Below the pieces are notes generated by a model. That model saw only the letters and a list, made by a program, of their open reading frames with translations. It was not told where the DNA came from and searched no databases. Positions 1 through 8,516 of a stretch of DNA of 64,000 nt are shown here, one piece after another. The translations under genes and the position numbers were made by a program. The first letter of the stretch is position 1. Every line of letters starts with the position of its first letter. Origin of the DNA: Methylophaga sp. (GTDB lineage: Bacteria; Pseudomonadota; Gammaproteobacteria; Nitrosococcales; Methylophagaceae); assembly GCA_002696735.1 (NCBI GenBank), contig NZSL01000013.1, forward strand, positions 273,633-337,632, written 5' to 3'.

Positions 1-342
1 TTAAGGTTGATTCATCCTAACGCTGTATTTGCCATTAAAGTGAACGGTAAAGCGCTACCCCCCAAAGTTGTTGGTGCGGTCTGGGGCTTCTTTGCCTTGT
101 ATGTTTTCTGTTTCAGTATCATGCATCTTTTATTGATGGCCACTGGCCTTGATGTGGTGACGTCGTTTTCTGCTGTAACCGCTTGTTTGAATAATCTTGG
201 GCCGGGACTGGGGGATGTCGGGGCAAATTTTGGACAGATTAATGCCCCATCAAAGTGGATATTATGCGTTGCCATGTTATTAGGTCGTCTTGAAATCTTC
301 ACCTTGTTAGTCGTGTTAACCCCGGCATTCTGGCGTCGATAA
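1..342 (+). CDS. trkH: TrkH-family potassium uptake protein, C-terminal part (5' end outside window)
   Basis: The reading frame is open from the first base and ends in TAA, so only the last 113 residues are present. They contain hydrophobic membrane segments and the stretch NNLGPGLGDVG, which matches the fourth pore-loop glycine filter of TrkH/KtrB K+ transporters, followed by the usual last helix ending in FWRR. By family, TrkH forms the membrane channel of Trk K+ uptake with the NAD-binding subunit TrkA, which would lie outside this window if nearby. The stop codon overlaps the ATG of the next gene (TAATG), so the two are probably translationally coupled. Confidence 0.9.
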   Translation, partial: LRLIHPNAVFAIKVNGKALPPKVVGAVWGFFALYVFCFSIMHLLLMATGLDVVTSFSAVTACLNNLGPGLGDVGANFGQINAPSKWILCVAMLLGRLEIFTLLVVLTPAFWRR

Positions 343-917
343 TGTCTGATAGTCAGCAAAAATGGGATCAGCGCTATCGAACAGAGATTGCTGTTTATCC
401 TGAGCCTGCTCTGGTGCTTACTCAAAATCAGCATTTACTGCCTGAGCAGGGAATAGCGCTGGATTTGGCATGTGGTTTAGGTGCCAATGCCTTGTTGATG
501 GCCAGTCTGGGGTTACAGACTCACGCATGGGATATCAGTTCTGAAGCTTTGGCGAAACTGAACGCAGAGATTCAACAGCGACAGTTACAGGTTATTACTG
601 AGCAGCGGGATGTGAGTGTGGCAGCGCCTGACAATTCGAGCTTTGATGTCATTGTCGTCAGTCAGTTTCTGGATCGCAAACTTTGCCCGAAACTTATCAA
701 TGCGTTAAAGCCCGGCGGCTTACTTTTTTATCAAACCTTCTGTCGCGATAAGGTAGATGGTTCCGGTCCGCAGAATCCCGAATTTTTACTGGCAGATAAT
801 GAACTATTAAATTTATTTACGAGTCTGAAATTGAGAGTTTATCGAGAAGAGTCGACACTTGGAGATACTTCCATGGGGTGGCGAAACATGGCGATGCTGG
901 TGGGGCAAAAGTCATAA
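342..917 (+). CDS. class I SAM-dependent methyltransferase (TehB-like)
   Basis: This 191-residue protein has a Rossmann methyltransferase fold. Motif I is LDLACGLGANAL at about residues 40-50, followed by an acidic residue in AWDIS. A motif IV-like DVIVVSQFLDR and the post-motif stretch ALKPGGLLFYQTF follow. This layout resembles TehB-type small-molecule methyltransferases, but the substrate cannot be read from sequence. It begins inside the stop codon of the trkH gene, so it is the second gene of that operon. No membrane segment or signal peptide is visible. Confidence 0.8.
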   Translation: MSDSQQKWDQRYRTEIAVYPEPALVLTQNQHLLPEQGIALDLACGLGANALLMASLGLQTHAWDISSEALAKLNAEIQQRQLQVITEQRDVSVAAPDNSSFDVIVVSQFLDRKLCPKLINALKPGGLLFYQTFCRDKVDGSGPQNPEFLLADNELLNLFTSLKLRVYREESTLGDTSMGWRNMAMLVGQKS

Positions 918-984
918 TAAAAATAAATACTTAATAGGACTTGCTGAAAAGTCGCCGGATCAGTAGAATTACGCGGTTCAGAAA

Positions 985-1020
985 GGGCAAACATAAAAAT
1001 CGTGTTTGTCGGGCAAACAT
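985..1020 (+). promoter_or_regulatory. candidate structured leader of rpmE with two mutually exclusive hairpins
   Basis: The 10-mer GGGCAAACAT occurs twice, at 985-994 and 1011-1020. Between the copies, at 1002-1010, lies GTGTTTGTC, which is complementary to both. The middle segment can pair with the upstream copy (9 bp with two G-U pairs, 7-nt loop) or with the downstream copy (7 bp, 3-nt loop), but not both. The structure ends 21 nt before the rpmE start codon. Gammaproteobacterial L31 genes are known to carry autoregulatory leaders. Whether this is one is inference from position and pairing. Confidence 0.45.
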
Positions 1021-1040
1021 CATTATTGGCGAGAACAGAT

Positions 1041-1241
1041 ATGAAAGCGGATATCCATCCAGATTATAGCGAAATCAATGTTACCTGTAGCTGTGGTAAC
1101 AGTTTCAAAACCCGTTCAACACGCGGCAATGACCTGACGCTGGATGTATGCTCAGAATGTCATCCGTTCTACACCGGCAAACAGAAAATGCTGGATAGTG
1201 CTGGCCGTGTTGATAAATTCCGTCAAAAATACGGAAAATAA
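1041..1241 (+). CDS. rpmE: 50S ribosomal protein L31, zinc-binding type
   Basis: The 66-residue product starts [20 protein letters not shown], which aligns with the first residues of bacterial L31 (MKxDIHPxY). I placed the start at the ATG at 1041. A longer frame from a GTG at 1002 would add 13 residues unlike L31 and would run through the leader hairpins. Cys16, Cys18, Cys37 and Cys40 form the Zn ribbon, so this is the zinc-containing (C+) paralogue. The C-terminal [12 protein letters not shown] is a few residues shorter than in E. coli. L31 binds at the central protuberance and bridges the 50S and 30S subunits. Confidence 0.95.
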   Translation: MKADIHPDYSEINVTCSCGNSFKTRSTRGNDLTLDVCSECHPFYTGKQKMLDSAGRVDKFRQKYGK

Positions 1242-1268
1242 TCTTGCGGGCTTAAGCCGAAGATACTA

Positions 1269-2744
1269 ATGAACATCATCAACATTACATACAAAAGCCT
1301 CTGTCGATTGACAGGGGCTTTGTTATTTCTGGGCCTTTTATCCGGCTGTGCGCAAAATCCCGTGACAGGTGGCCAGGATTTTGTGATGATCAGCGAAAAT
1401 AAAGAGCTTGAGATGGGCCGCACCTACCATCCTCAGATCATTGAACAATATGGTCGTTATGAAGATGAAGCGTTGCAGAGATATGTTCAGGATGTCGGAC
1501 AAAGACTCGCTGCAGTCAGTCATCGGGATGATTTGGTTTATCGCTTTACTGTTTTAGATTCACCGGTTATCAATGCGTTTGCATTACCTGGTGGGTATAT
1601 CTATATCACTCGGGGAATGATGGCCTATCTGAACTCCGAAGCTGAGCTTGCAGCCGTTCTCGGGCATGAGATTGGTCATGTAACTGCTCGCCATGGCGTG
1701 CGCCAGCAAAGTGCAGCCCAGGCAGCAAGTTTAGGATACACACTGGGAGCAATACTGCTTCCGGGGTTACGCACGGCAGGTGCCCAGGATCTGTTTAATG
1801 TGTTTGGTGGTGCTTTACTTAGTGGTTATGGTCGCGAACACGAATTAGAGTCTGACAGGCTTGGTGCCGAATACCTGGCCCGTTCTGGCTATCCTTCAGA
1901 GGCCATGATAGAAGTTATTGGTGTATTAAAAGATCAGGCAACTTTTGCCGAAGCCGAGGCTAAAAAACAAGGCCAGGATTATCAGGGTTACCACGGTCTG
2001 TTTGCTTCTCACCCAGATAATGACACTCGGCTGCAGGAAGTTGTTAAAGCGGCTGATAAATACAAAACCACTGTTCGAGAAGATGAAGGTACTGAGCGCT
2101 ATCTACAGCGTATCGATGGCATGGTGTTTGGAGACAGTGAATCTCAGGGTATTCGCTCTGGTCGAAATTTCTACCATAGTGAAATGCAGTTTGCATTGAG
2201 TTTTCCGCAGAATTGGCATATTCAGAACAACCCTTCCAGTCTTCGTGCAACCGCGCCGCAAGGGGCCGCTATTATTGAGATGGGAGCTTCCGATCTTAAT
2301 CGTAAACAGACCCCCGCTGAGTTTATTCGGGACAGGTTGAATATTAAAGATTTGAAAAATGGGGAGCCGCTCTCCACTAATGGCTTACAGGGTTATACTG
2401 GTTTGACCGTAGCTGAGGGCAAGCCTGTTCGAGTGGCGGTCATATACTTACGAGAGCAAGCGTTTATTTTTATTGCGACCACCAAATCGTCAGGAGATTT
2501 CAATAAATTTGATCCGGCGTTTCGTGAGACGGTGATGAGCTTCCATGCTATGCGTCAGGATGAACAGCAATTCGCTGAAGCACAGCGTATCGATGTGGTC
2601 AAAGTCGATAGTAACGATAGTTATTCCAGCTGGGCAGCCAAAACACGAATCAGTAATAGTCCGATACAGCAATTGCGGCTATTGAACGGCGATTATCCAA
2701 ATGGTGAACTGAAGCCAGGACAATTGGCCAAGCGTGTTCGTTAA
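1269..2744 (+). CDS. M48-family zinc metalloprotease lipoprotein (BepA/LoiP-like)
   Basis: The 491-residue protein has a lipoprotein signal with lipobox LLSGC (Cys27), so it is probably membrane-anchored in the periplasm. The zinc-protease motif HEIGH is at residues 133-137. The third ligand is in HELESDRLGAEY at about residue 192, as in M48 peptidases. The proximal half resembles BepA/YfgC proteases, which help quality control of outer-membrane proteins. The C-terminal half (about 290-491) lacks BepA's clear TPR repeats and ends with a short LLNGDYPNGELKPGQL module seen after several M48 domains. It follows rpmE by 27 bp with no terminator visible. Confidence 0.85.
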   Translation: MNIINITYKSLCRLTGALLFLGLLSGCAQNPVTGGQDFVMISENKELEMGRTYHPQIIEQYGRYEDEALQRYVQDVGQRLAAVSHRDDLVYRFTVLDSPVINAFALPGGYIYITRGMMAYLNSEAELAAVLGHEIGHVTARHGVRQQSAAQAASLGYTLGAILLPGLRTAGAQDLFNVFGGALLSGYGREHELESDRLGAEYLARSGYPSEAMIEVIGVLKDQATFAEAEAKKQGQDYQGYHGLFASHPDNDTRLQEVVKAADKYKTTVREDEGTERYLQRIDGMVFGDSESQGIRSGRNFYHSEMQFALSFPQNWHIQNNPSSLRATAPQGAAIIEMGASDLNRKQTPAEFIRDRLNIKDLKNGEPLSTNGLQGYTGLTVAEGKPVRVAVIYLREQAFIFIATTKSSGDFNKFDPAFRETVMSFHAMRQDEQQFAEAQRIDVVKVDSNDSYSSWAAKTRISNSPIQQLRLLNGDYPNGELKPGQLAKRVR

Positions 2745-2811
2745 CTGAGAATTGCAGTGCGCTGATTGACGTTCAGCATCCAATTAAGTACCTCCTCAAT
2801 TGCAATTTGAA

Positions 2812-2834
2812 CCACCTATCCTAAATAGGGTGGC
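2812..2834. repeat. imperfect hairpin after the metalloprotease gene
   Basis: CCACCTAT and ATAGGGTGG can pair around a 4-nt loop with one bulged base, 68 bp after the metalloprotease stop codon. There is no T-run, so it is not a convincing intrinsic terminator. The rest of 2745-2860 shows only short CAATTG-type repeats and no gene. Confidence 0.3.
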
Positions 2835-2860
2835 ATCACTGTTGCCAATTTATTGAGCTG

Positions 2861-3094
2861 TCATTCTGCCGGCAGTTTATAGCGAGATAGTGTTTTCCAT
2901 TTGCCATAGTTTGTTAGCTTTTCATAGCCACTACCCGTTATTTCCCCTACGACCTTAGAAATGACTTCTATAGAAACTACAGCGACATATCCACCTTGTT
3001 GAACAAAATGAGTCACCACATCAATACTGGCGACTAGTTTTGTGTCTGCCAAAGCGCGAATTGAGTGGGATACATGCATGTATCCCACAACCAC
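2861..3094 (-). CDS. hypothetical small protein, doubtful
   Basis: A 77-codon open frame begins at a GTG preceded by a fair ribosome-binding site (AGGA, 6 nt before). I do not recognise the family. The product has no signal peptide or clear membrane segment. It has a valine-rich centre (VTHFVQQGGYVAVVSIEV) and a basic C-terminus. Its first codons lie in a perfect 24-bp palindrome, and it sits between convergent neighbours in an intergenic zone that also holds a repeat fragment. It may be a real short gene, a decayed remnant or chance. Confidence 0.3.
   Translation of the reverse strand: MVVGYMHVSHSIRALADTKLVASIDVVTHFVQQGGYVAVVSIEVISKVVGEITGSGYEKLTNYGKWKTLSRYKLPAE
3065..3088. repeat. perfect 24-bp palindrome
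   Basis: The half-site GTGGGATACATG is followed immediately by its exact reverse complement, with no spacer. The match stops at the next base on each side. It covers the start region of the small ORF at 2861-3094, so it could be an operator for that ORF or an independent site. Confidence 0.9.
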
Positions 3095-3109
3095 TCTTGT
3101 CCTACATTG

Positions 3110-3163
3110 ATTGATGCTTTTTCAGCCCACAACAGAGGTGGCTAAGAAAGATCAACAGAACCT
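3110..3163. mobile_element. truncated copy of the MITE-like element found at 52117-52380
   Basis: This stretch matches the right end of the 52117-52380 element at roughly 80 percent with a one-base indel. It includes the 34-bp terminal repeat (3130-3163, 5 mismatches against 52347-52380). The left end is not found, so this is a fragment. Its outer edge overlaps the last two bases of the mrcA stop codon. Confidence 0.65.
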
Positions 3164-5561
3164 AGAACAGCTCTATCAGAGAGTCATCCTGTTCAGTGGA
3201 TGTGGCACCACTGCCGCCACGCATTGCCGGAACATTATCTTTACGGAAGGTTTCGTAGATTGCTTCGGTATCGCCGGGACGTGCCAGTAGTCCAGTTTCA
3301 GGATCGATGCGAACAGTGACCATATCAACAGGTTGTTCAAAGTTTTTCTCGGGCACATCTTCAAGTGCAACTCGCATAAAATCAATCCACATTGGCAAAG
3401 CTGCACGCCCGCCTGTTTCATAGCGGCCTAAAGTGCGGGGATTATCAAATCCAACCCAGCTTATGGCAACCAGATCGGGATTAAAGCCATTAAACCAGGC
3501 ATCCAGTTGATCATTGGTTGTTCCGGTTTTACCAGCCAGGTCACCGCGATTTAAACTTAATGCCTGACGACCTGTACCAAATTTCACTACATCACGCAGC
3601 ATGCTGTTCATTATGTAAGCATTTTGAGGGGTAATGACCTGCTTGGCTGGATAAAAGCCTAACAATTCAGCTTGCATCAGGGCTTCTTCTTCACTGATAT
3701 CAGCTGCGGGTATGGCACAGCTGTCGCAGACTTTCTTAGGTTTGGTCTGCATCAGGATTTCACCAGCAGTATTTTCAACCCGGGAAATAATATAGGGATC
3801 TATCAGGTGACCACCATTTGCCAAAGTAGCATAAGCTCTTGCCATATCAATTGGTGCTGCATTACCACTTCCCAGTGCGATAGAAAGATTGGGTGGAACT
3901 TGTTCAGGCTTAAACCCGAAACGTTGTACATAATCTACCGTATAGGCAATGCCGATATCTCTTAACAACCTTATTGATACCAGGTTTCTTGAATGAGTAA
4001 GTGCTTCTCTCAGACGAGTTGGGCCAAAAAATCGACCACTGTAATTTTCCGGACGCCAGACATTTTCCAAACCGGGGTCATCAAATACCACCGGCGCATC
4101 GTTGATCACGGTAGCCGCGGTATAGCCTTTTTCCAGCGCAGCAGAGTATACAAATGGTTTAAAGCCAGAACCCGGTTGACGTTTTGATTGCACTACCCGG
4201 TTAAACTTATTCTGAAAGAAATCAAATCCGCCCTGCAGGGAGGTGATTGCTCCATCCTCAGAAGCAAGAGAAATCAGGGCTCCCTGGACTTCCGGTATCT
4301 GTGTCAATTGCCATGAATTCTCTTCCAGCTCCCGCAGATAGATGATATCGCCAACCGCCAATACGTCGTCGATAGTCTGTGGTTTCTTGCCCATGCTGTT
4401 AGCACTGAGTTGTGGCTGAGCCCAACTTACTGCGGCAAACGGTAACTCTATTTGGCCCAAGCGTTTTACAAAAACCTGGGCAATATTATCTTCTATACTT
4501 AATACCAATGCTGGACTGAGGGCACCAATAACTGAATAATCCTTAAGGAACAGTTCTGAAGCTGCCTGATCCGGTAATTCGCTGAACTCAACCTTGGCAG
4601 CCGGGCCGCGATATCCATGTCGTTTATCATAAGCCAGTAATGCATCCTGCAGAGCTTTAGTGGCAGCCTGCTGATGTTTGGCTTTAATCGTCGTAAAGAC
4701 CTTAGTACCGTTTTCATAGATCTCTTCGCCAAACTGCTCAATCAGATAGGTACGGACCATCTCCGAAACATAGGGAGCATAGACTTCTATTTCACGTCCA
4801 TGATAGCGGGCACTTACTTCTTCTTTTATTGCTTCTTGATATTCGGCCTGAGAAATAAACCCGACATCTAGCATTCTACTGAGCACATAATTACGGCGAT
4901 CCAGCGCTCTTTGTGGGGCGGTAATAGGGTTAGTCGTCGAGGGCGCTTTTGGCAGACCGGCTATCATTGCCATTTGACCCAACGTTAACTCGTCCAACGT
5001 TTTCCCATAATAGACTTGAGCCGCTGCACCAACACCGTAAGAGCGGTGACCAAGAAATATTTTATTCAGATATAAGGTGAGAATTTCTTCTTTGGATAAT
5101 GTGTTTTCAATTTCCAGTGAAAGAAAAATTTCATTGATTTTGCGCAAATAAGTTTTTTCATTGCTTAAGAAAAAATTCCGGGCAACCTGCATGGTAATGG
5201 TACTGCCACCCTGTGTTTTTTCACCCGTGAGTGCCAGCGAATACGCTGCACGAAGCAAGCCTTGATAATCCACTCCCGGGTGTTCAAAAAATCGGTCATC
5301 TTCCGCTGCCAGGAAAGCTTCTATGAGTTGAGTGGGGAAATCCTCATAAGCGACCGGAATGCGGCGCTTTTCGCCAAACTCGGCCATCAAAAGACCTTCT
5401 TCACTAAAAATACGTAAAGGAATCTGCAACTGAATCGTGCGCAACGATTCCGTGCTAGGTAGCTTGGGTGACAGAAATAGATAGACTACAGCGATAAACA
5501 GTAGACCAGCTATCAAAAAGGTAAAGGCCCATTTAAAAAGGCGTGATACAAGTCGCGACAT
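3162..5561 (-). CDS. mrcA: penicillin-binding protein 1A, bifunctional transglycosylase/transpeptidase
   Basis: The 799-residue class A PBP polymerises and crosslinks peptidoglycan at the inner membrane. One membrane anchor lies at residues 9-31. The glycosyltransferase domain carries EDDRFFEHPGVD near residue 87 and GGSTITMQ downstream. The transpeptidase domain has the nucleophile motif SGFK at about residue 465, SRN at about residue 525, and KTGTT at about residue 680. It is slightly shorter than E. coli PBP1a. It is divergent from pilM, the conserved ponA-pil arrangement of pseudomonads and relatives. Its last codons abut a repeat fragment. Confidence 0.95.
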   Translation of the reverse strand: MSRLVSRLFKWAFTFLIAGLLFIAVVYLFLSPKLPSTESLRTIQLQIPLRIFSEEGLLMAEFGEKRRIPVAYEDFPTQLIEAFLAAEDDRFFEHPGVDYQGLLRAAYSLALTGEKTQGGSTITMQVARNFFLSNEKTYLRKINEIFLSLEIENTLSKEEILTLYLNKIFLGHRSYGVGAAAQVYYGKTLDELTLGQMAMIAGLPKAPSTTNPITAPQRALDRRNYVLSRMLDVGFISQAEYQEAIKEEVSARYHGREIEVYAPYVSEMVRTYLIEQFGEEIYENGTKVFTTIKAKHQQAATKALQDALLAYDKRHGYRGPAAKVEFSELPDQAASELFLKDYSVIGALSPALVLSIEDNIAQVFVKRLGQIELPFAAVSWAQPQLSANSMGKKPQTIDDVLAVGDIIYLRELEENSWQLTQIPEVQGALISLASEDGAITSLQGGFDFFQNKFNRVVQSKRQPGSGFKPFVYSAALEKGYTAATVINDAPVVFDDPGLENVWRPENYSGRFFGPTRLREALTHSRNLVSIRLLRDIGIAYTVDYVQRFGFKPEQVPPNLSIALGSGNAAPIDMARAYATLANGGHLIDPYIISRVENTAGEILMQTKPKKVCDSCAIPAADISEEEALMQAELLGFYPAKQVITPQNAYIMNSMLRDVVKFGTGRQALSLNRGDLAGKTGTTNDQLDAWFNGFNPDLVAISWVGFDNPRTLGRYETGGRAALPMWIDFMRVALEDVPEKNFEQPVDMVTVRIDPETGLLARPGDTEAIYETFRKDNVPAMRGGSGATSTEQDDSLIELF

Positions 5562-5661
5562 TGGATTATTTCGTTCGCAAAAAATAAAACCGTAGAGTAT
5601 ATATAAACATCCTAATAAAGCCAGTTAATGACTTTTTGGGAAGATGTCACAGTTTTAGTTG

Positions 5662-5689
5662 TTGACATCCTAGTAATTGTTAATAAACT
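5662..5689 (+). promoter_or_regulatory. candidate sigma-70 promoter for pilMNOPQ
   Basis: TTGACA at 5662-5667 is followed after 16 bp by TAAACT at 5684-5689, about 60 bp before the pilM start and directed into the pil operon. The -35 matches consensus exactly. The -10 is weaker. Confidence 0.45.
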
Positions 5690-5749
5690 ACTTTAACTTA
5701 CAAGTGTAAGTGTACTGCACACATCATTTCGATGGAATTGGGGCGATGC

Positions 5750-6808
5750 ATGTTTGGACGTAAGAAATCCCCTTTACTAGGGATAGACATCAGTTCTTCG
5801 GTTGTGAAGCTGCTAGAACTAAATAAACGCGGTGATCGTTATACCGTCGAATCCTACGCAGTGGAACCGCTTCCTGTAAATGCTGTGGTAGAAGGTCGTA
5901 TTGAAAACAGCGACGAAGTTGCCGGTGCGATACGACGTGCTATAAAGCGTTCAGGCACGAAGTCCCGAGATGCTGCAGTCGCGGTTTCGGCAAATTCTGC
6001 TATCACCAAAGTTGTTTCCTTTCCTTCCTCCATTTCAGAACGCGACATGGAAGAAAACGTGATGCTGGAAGCTGAAAACTATATTCCCTATCCACTGGAT
6101 GAAGTGCGTCTGGATTTTGAAATATTGGGTCCTTCTGCAGCCGATGCTGATGCAGTAGATGTATTGTTAGCCGCTTCGCGTCGTGAAAATGTTGATGCTC
6201 GCACCAATGTGCTGGAAAAAGCTGGTCTCAAACCCCGGCTGGTCGATGTTGAAGCCTATACTGTTGAAAATGCCTTTTCTCTTATCGCCAGACAATTACC
6301 CAATCAGGGTAATGGATTAACGGTAGCTGTTGCCGATGTCGGTGCAAACGTTACTACCTTGCACGTGCTGGTCAATGGCAAAATTGTATTTACCCGCGAA
6401 CAAACTTTTGGCGGCCGGATGCTTACCGAAGATATTGAGCGTTATTATGGAATGTCTTATCAGGAAGCGGGCCGTGCCAAAAAAGATGGCAGCCTGCCGG
6501 ATGACTACGCGCCAAAAGTACTTGAGCCTTTCAAACGTTCCATGGCTGTAACCATCACTCGAGCACTGCAGTTTTTCTTTTCAGCTTCAAGCCAGTACCA
6601 ATCAATTGATCATATTATTCTGGCAGGAGGCTGCGCCTCTATAGAAGGTGTCGATAAAATTGTTGAGTCAGAAACAGGTACCTCGACGTCAGTAGCCAAC
6701 CCTTTCACTGATATGGGGCTGGGTACCCGGGTCAAGGTGCAGGCATTGAGTAATGATGCGCCCTCGATGATGATAGCGTGTGGGCTGGCCATGAGGAGTT
6801 TTGACTAA
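5750..6808 (+). CDS. pilM: type IV pilus assembly protein PilM
   Basis: PilM is an actin-like ATP-binding protein on the cytoplasmic face that anchors the PilN-PilO-PilP alignment complex. I start it at the ATG at 5750 (MFGRKKSPLLGIDISSSVVK), which matches the family N-terminus and has GGGGCG upstream. An ATG 18 bp earlier is open but adds residues the family lacks. The phosphate-1 loop (LGIDISSSVVKLLEL), a central GANVT segment and the adenosine-side stretch ILAGGCASIEG mark the actin fold. Length (352 residues) is normal. The stop overlaps the pilN ATG. Confidence 0.95.
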   Translation: MFGRKKSPLLGIDISSSVVKLLELNKRGDRYTVESYAVEPLPVNAVVEGRIENSDEVAGAIRRAIKRSGTKSRDAAVAVSANSAITKVVSFPSSISERDMEENVMLEAENYIPYPLDEVRLDFEILGPSAADADAVDVLLAASRRENVDARTNVLEKAGLKPRLVDVEAYTVENAFSLIARQLPNQGNGLTVAVADVGANVTTLHVLVNGKIVFTREQTFGGRMLTEDIERYYGMSYQEAGRAKKDGSLPDDYAPKVLEPFKRSMAVTITRALQFFFSASSQYQSIDHIILAGGCASIEGVDKIVESETGTSTSVANPFTDMGLGTRVKVQALSNDAPSMMIACGLAMRSFD

Positions 6809-7368
6809 TGGCACATATCAACCTTCTCCCCTGGCGCGAAGAAAAACGCCAAGAAAGACAGCAGCAGTTCTTTATTGCGATGGGGCTGACATTAGCTCTC
6901 GCCATTATCATTTTTGCTATTTTCAATAGCCATATGAACAGTTTGCTGGATAAACAGAATCAGCGAAATGCTTATTTGCAAAAAGAAATTGCCATTTTGG
7001 ATACGCAGATTAAAGAAATCCAGGATTTAGAAAAACAACGTGATCGTTTGCTGGCCAGAATGCGGGTTATTCAGGATTTGCAGCAGAGCCGTCCTAAAGT
7101 TGTAAAAGTATTTGATTCTATTGTGAGAACTGTACCAGAAGGTATTCATCTTCAAGTTTTAAGCCGCGAGGGCGATAAACTGATTGTGCAGGGGGTAGCA
7201 CAGACTAATGCCAGAGTGTCCGTGTTTATGAATCAACTCGATAATGATCCAGAGTTTACCGAATCAACACTTCGCGTTATTCAGCGTACATCCTCCCGTG
7301 ATGATGCAATTCGTCAATTCACTCTGGAAGTGACTGAATCCAAACCTGAAACGGATGAGGAGCTATAG
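6808..7368 (+). CDS. pilN: type IV pilus assembly protein PilN
   Basis: The 186-residue inner-membrane protein begins MAHINLLPWREEKR. The INLLPWR motif is the conserved peptide that docks into PilM. One membrane segment lies at about residues 22-42, followed by a coiled coil (about 45-95) and a small ferredoxin-like periplasmic domain. It pairs with PilO to connect the cytoplasmic motor to the PilP/PilQ outer-membrane parts. It overlaps pilM by one base and precedes pilO by 2 bp. Confidence 0.95.
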   Translation: MAHINLLPWREEKRQERQQQFFIAMGLTLALAIIIFAIFNSHMNSLLDKQNQRNAYLQKEIAILDTQIKEIQDLEKQRDRLLARMRVIQDLQQSRPKVVKVFDSIVRTVPEGIHLQVLSREGDKLIVQGVAQTNARVSVFMNQLDNDPEFTESTLRVIQRTSSRDDAIRQFTLEVTESKPETDEEL

Positions 7369-7370
7369 TC

Positions 7371-7958
7371 GTGGATATCCCTTCAGTTAATGATATTGAT
7401 TTCAATGAAAGTGGCGAATGGCCTCTGATTGGAAAAATCGTTGCCGGATTGCTGATTTTTGCAGTGATTTGGGGCGCTGGTTATTACTTTATAATCAAAG
7501 ATAAGCGTGTCGAATTGGCGCAACTTGAACAAACAGAAACAGAACTGCGCACAAGCTTTGAGATAAAACAAAGCAAAGCCGTTAATCTTGAAGCATATAA
7601 AGAACAGATGAAAGAAATGGAATTGTCATTTGCTTCCATGTTGCAGCAGTTACCCCGGAAAAGTGAAGTGGCTGATCTGCTGGTAGATATTTCCAGAACC
7701 GGTTTGGTAAATGGGCTTGAATTTGAACTATTCAAACCGGAAGAAGAACGGCCAATTGATTTTTACATTGAATTGCCGATCACCATGCGTGTAACTGGCA
7801 CGTACCATCAATTTGCTGAATTTATTAGTGGGATAGCGGCCTTACCGCGTATTGTGACACTGCATAATTTCAAAATGGGTCCATTGACCAGCGATGGGAA
7901 TATGACCATGGATATTACGGCCAAGACCTATCGTTACTTTGACGAGCAGGGTAATTAA
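7371..7958 (+). CDS. pilO: type IV pilus assembly protein PilO
   Basis: The 195-residue protein starts with GTG two bases after pilN. It has a short cytoplasmic tail, one membrane segment at about residues 21-43, a coiled coil (about 48-85) and a periplasmic domain with the family stretch LPRKSEVADLLVDIS and a later TGTYHQFAEFISGIAALPRIVTL. It heterodimerises with PilN in the alignment subcomplex. The stop overlaps the first ATG of pilP. Confidence 0.95.
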   Translation: MDIPSVNDIDFNESGEWPLIGKIVAGLLIFAVIWGAGYYFIIKDKRVELAQLEQTETELRTSFEIKQSKAVNLEAYKEQMKEMELSFASMLQQLPRKSEVADLLVDISRTGLVNGLEFELFKPEEERPIDFYIELPITMRVTGTYHQFAEFISGIAALPRIVTLHNFKMGPLTSDGNMTMDITAKTYRYFDEQGN

Positions 7959-8506
7959 TGATGAACATATCCATAGTTATCCATTCATTGATTCAGAAGC
8001 TTCTTCTGCTTTCCATGGCATTTATGCTCGTGGCCTGTTCACAACCAAAAGACGATCTGCAAGCCTATGTTGCCGAAGTAAAAGCACGTCAAGTAGTTGA
8101 TATTCCTCCCATTCCAGTGATGAAGCCTTACGAAAAATTCAGTTATGCTGCTGCTGAGTTACGTGATCCATTTGTTCCAACCGTCATTGATGTTCCCGAA
8201 CCGGAACCGGAGCAAGTGGTTGATAACGGCATTCAACCTAATGAAAACCGGATGAAGGAAATTCTGGAAAATTATTCGCTGGCTGATTTGCAATATGTCG
8301 GCACCCTGGAACAAGACAGTTTATGGGCATTAATACGGGCTCCAGACAGTACGATACATCGTGTGCAAATTGGTAACTATATGGGTATGAACCATGGCCA
8401 GATTGTTGCGATCAGTGAAACACAACTGACATTAAAAGAGATCGTTCCTGAAGGAAACGGCTATAACGAGCGTGAGACGACAGTACCCGTCGTAGAGATA
8501 AATTAA
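7958..8506 (+). CDS. pilP: type IV pilus biogenesis lipoprotein PilP
   Basis: The 182-residue protein has a lipoprotein signal ending MLVACS (Cys27). A proline-rich, probably flexible stretch (VPEPEPEQVV) follows. The C-terminal beta domain has SLADLQYVGTLEQDSLWALIRAPDSTIHRVQIGNYMG, the characteristic PilP signature. PilP links the inner-membrane PilN/PilO dimer to the N-domains of the secretin PilQ. Two adjacent ATG codons begin the frame at the pilO stop. Confidence 0.95.
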   Translation: MMNISIVIHSLIQKLLLLSMAFMLVACSQPKDDLQAYVAEVKARQVVDIPPIPVMKPYEKFSYAAAELRDPFVPTVIDVPEPEPEQVVDNGIQPNENRMKEILENYSLADLQYVGTLEQDSLWALIRAPDSTIHRVQIGNYMGMNHGQIVAISETQLTLKEIVPEGNGYNERETTVPVVEIN

Positions 8507-8516
8507 GGGCCAAACA

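Noticed and set aside
12..434. Open frame opposite trkH and the methyltransferase gene
   Set aside because: It lies fully antisense to two clear protein-coding genes and shows no family motif.
1002..1040. N-terminal extension of L31 from a GTG at 1002
   Set aside because: The 13 extra residues are not part of L31, and the DNA folds into leader hairpins. The ATG at 1041 fits the family start.
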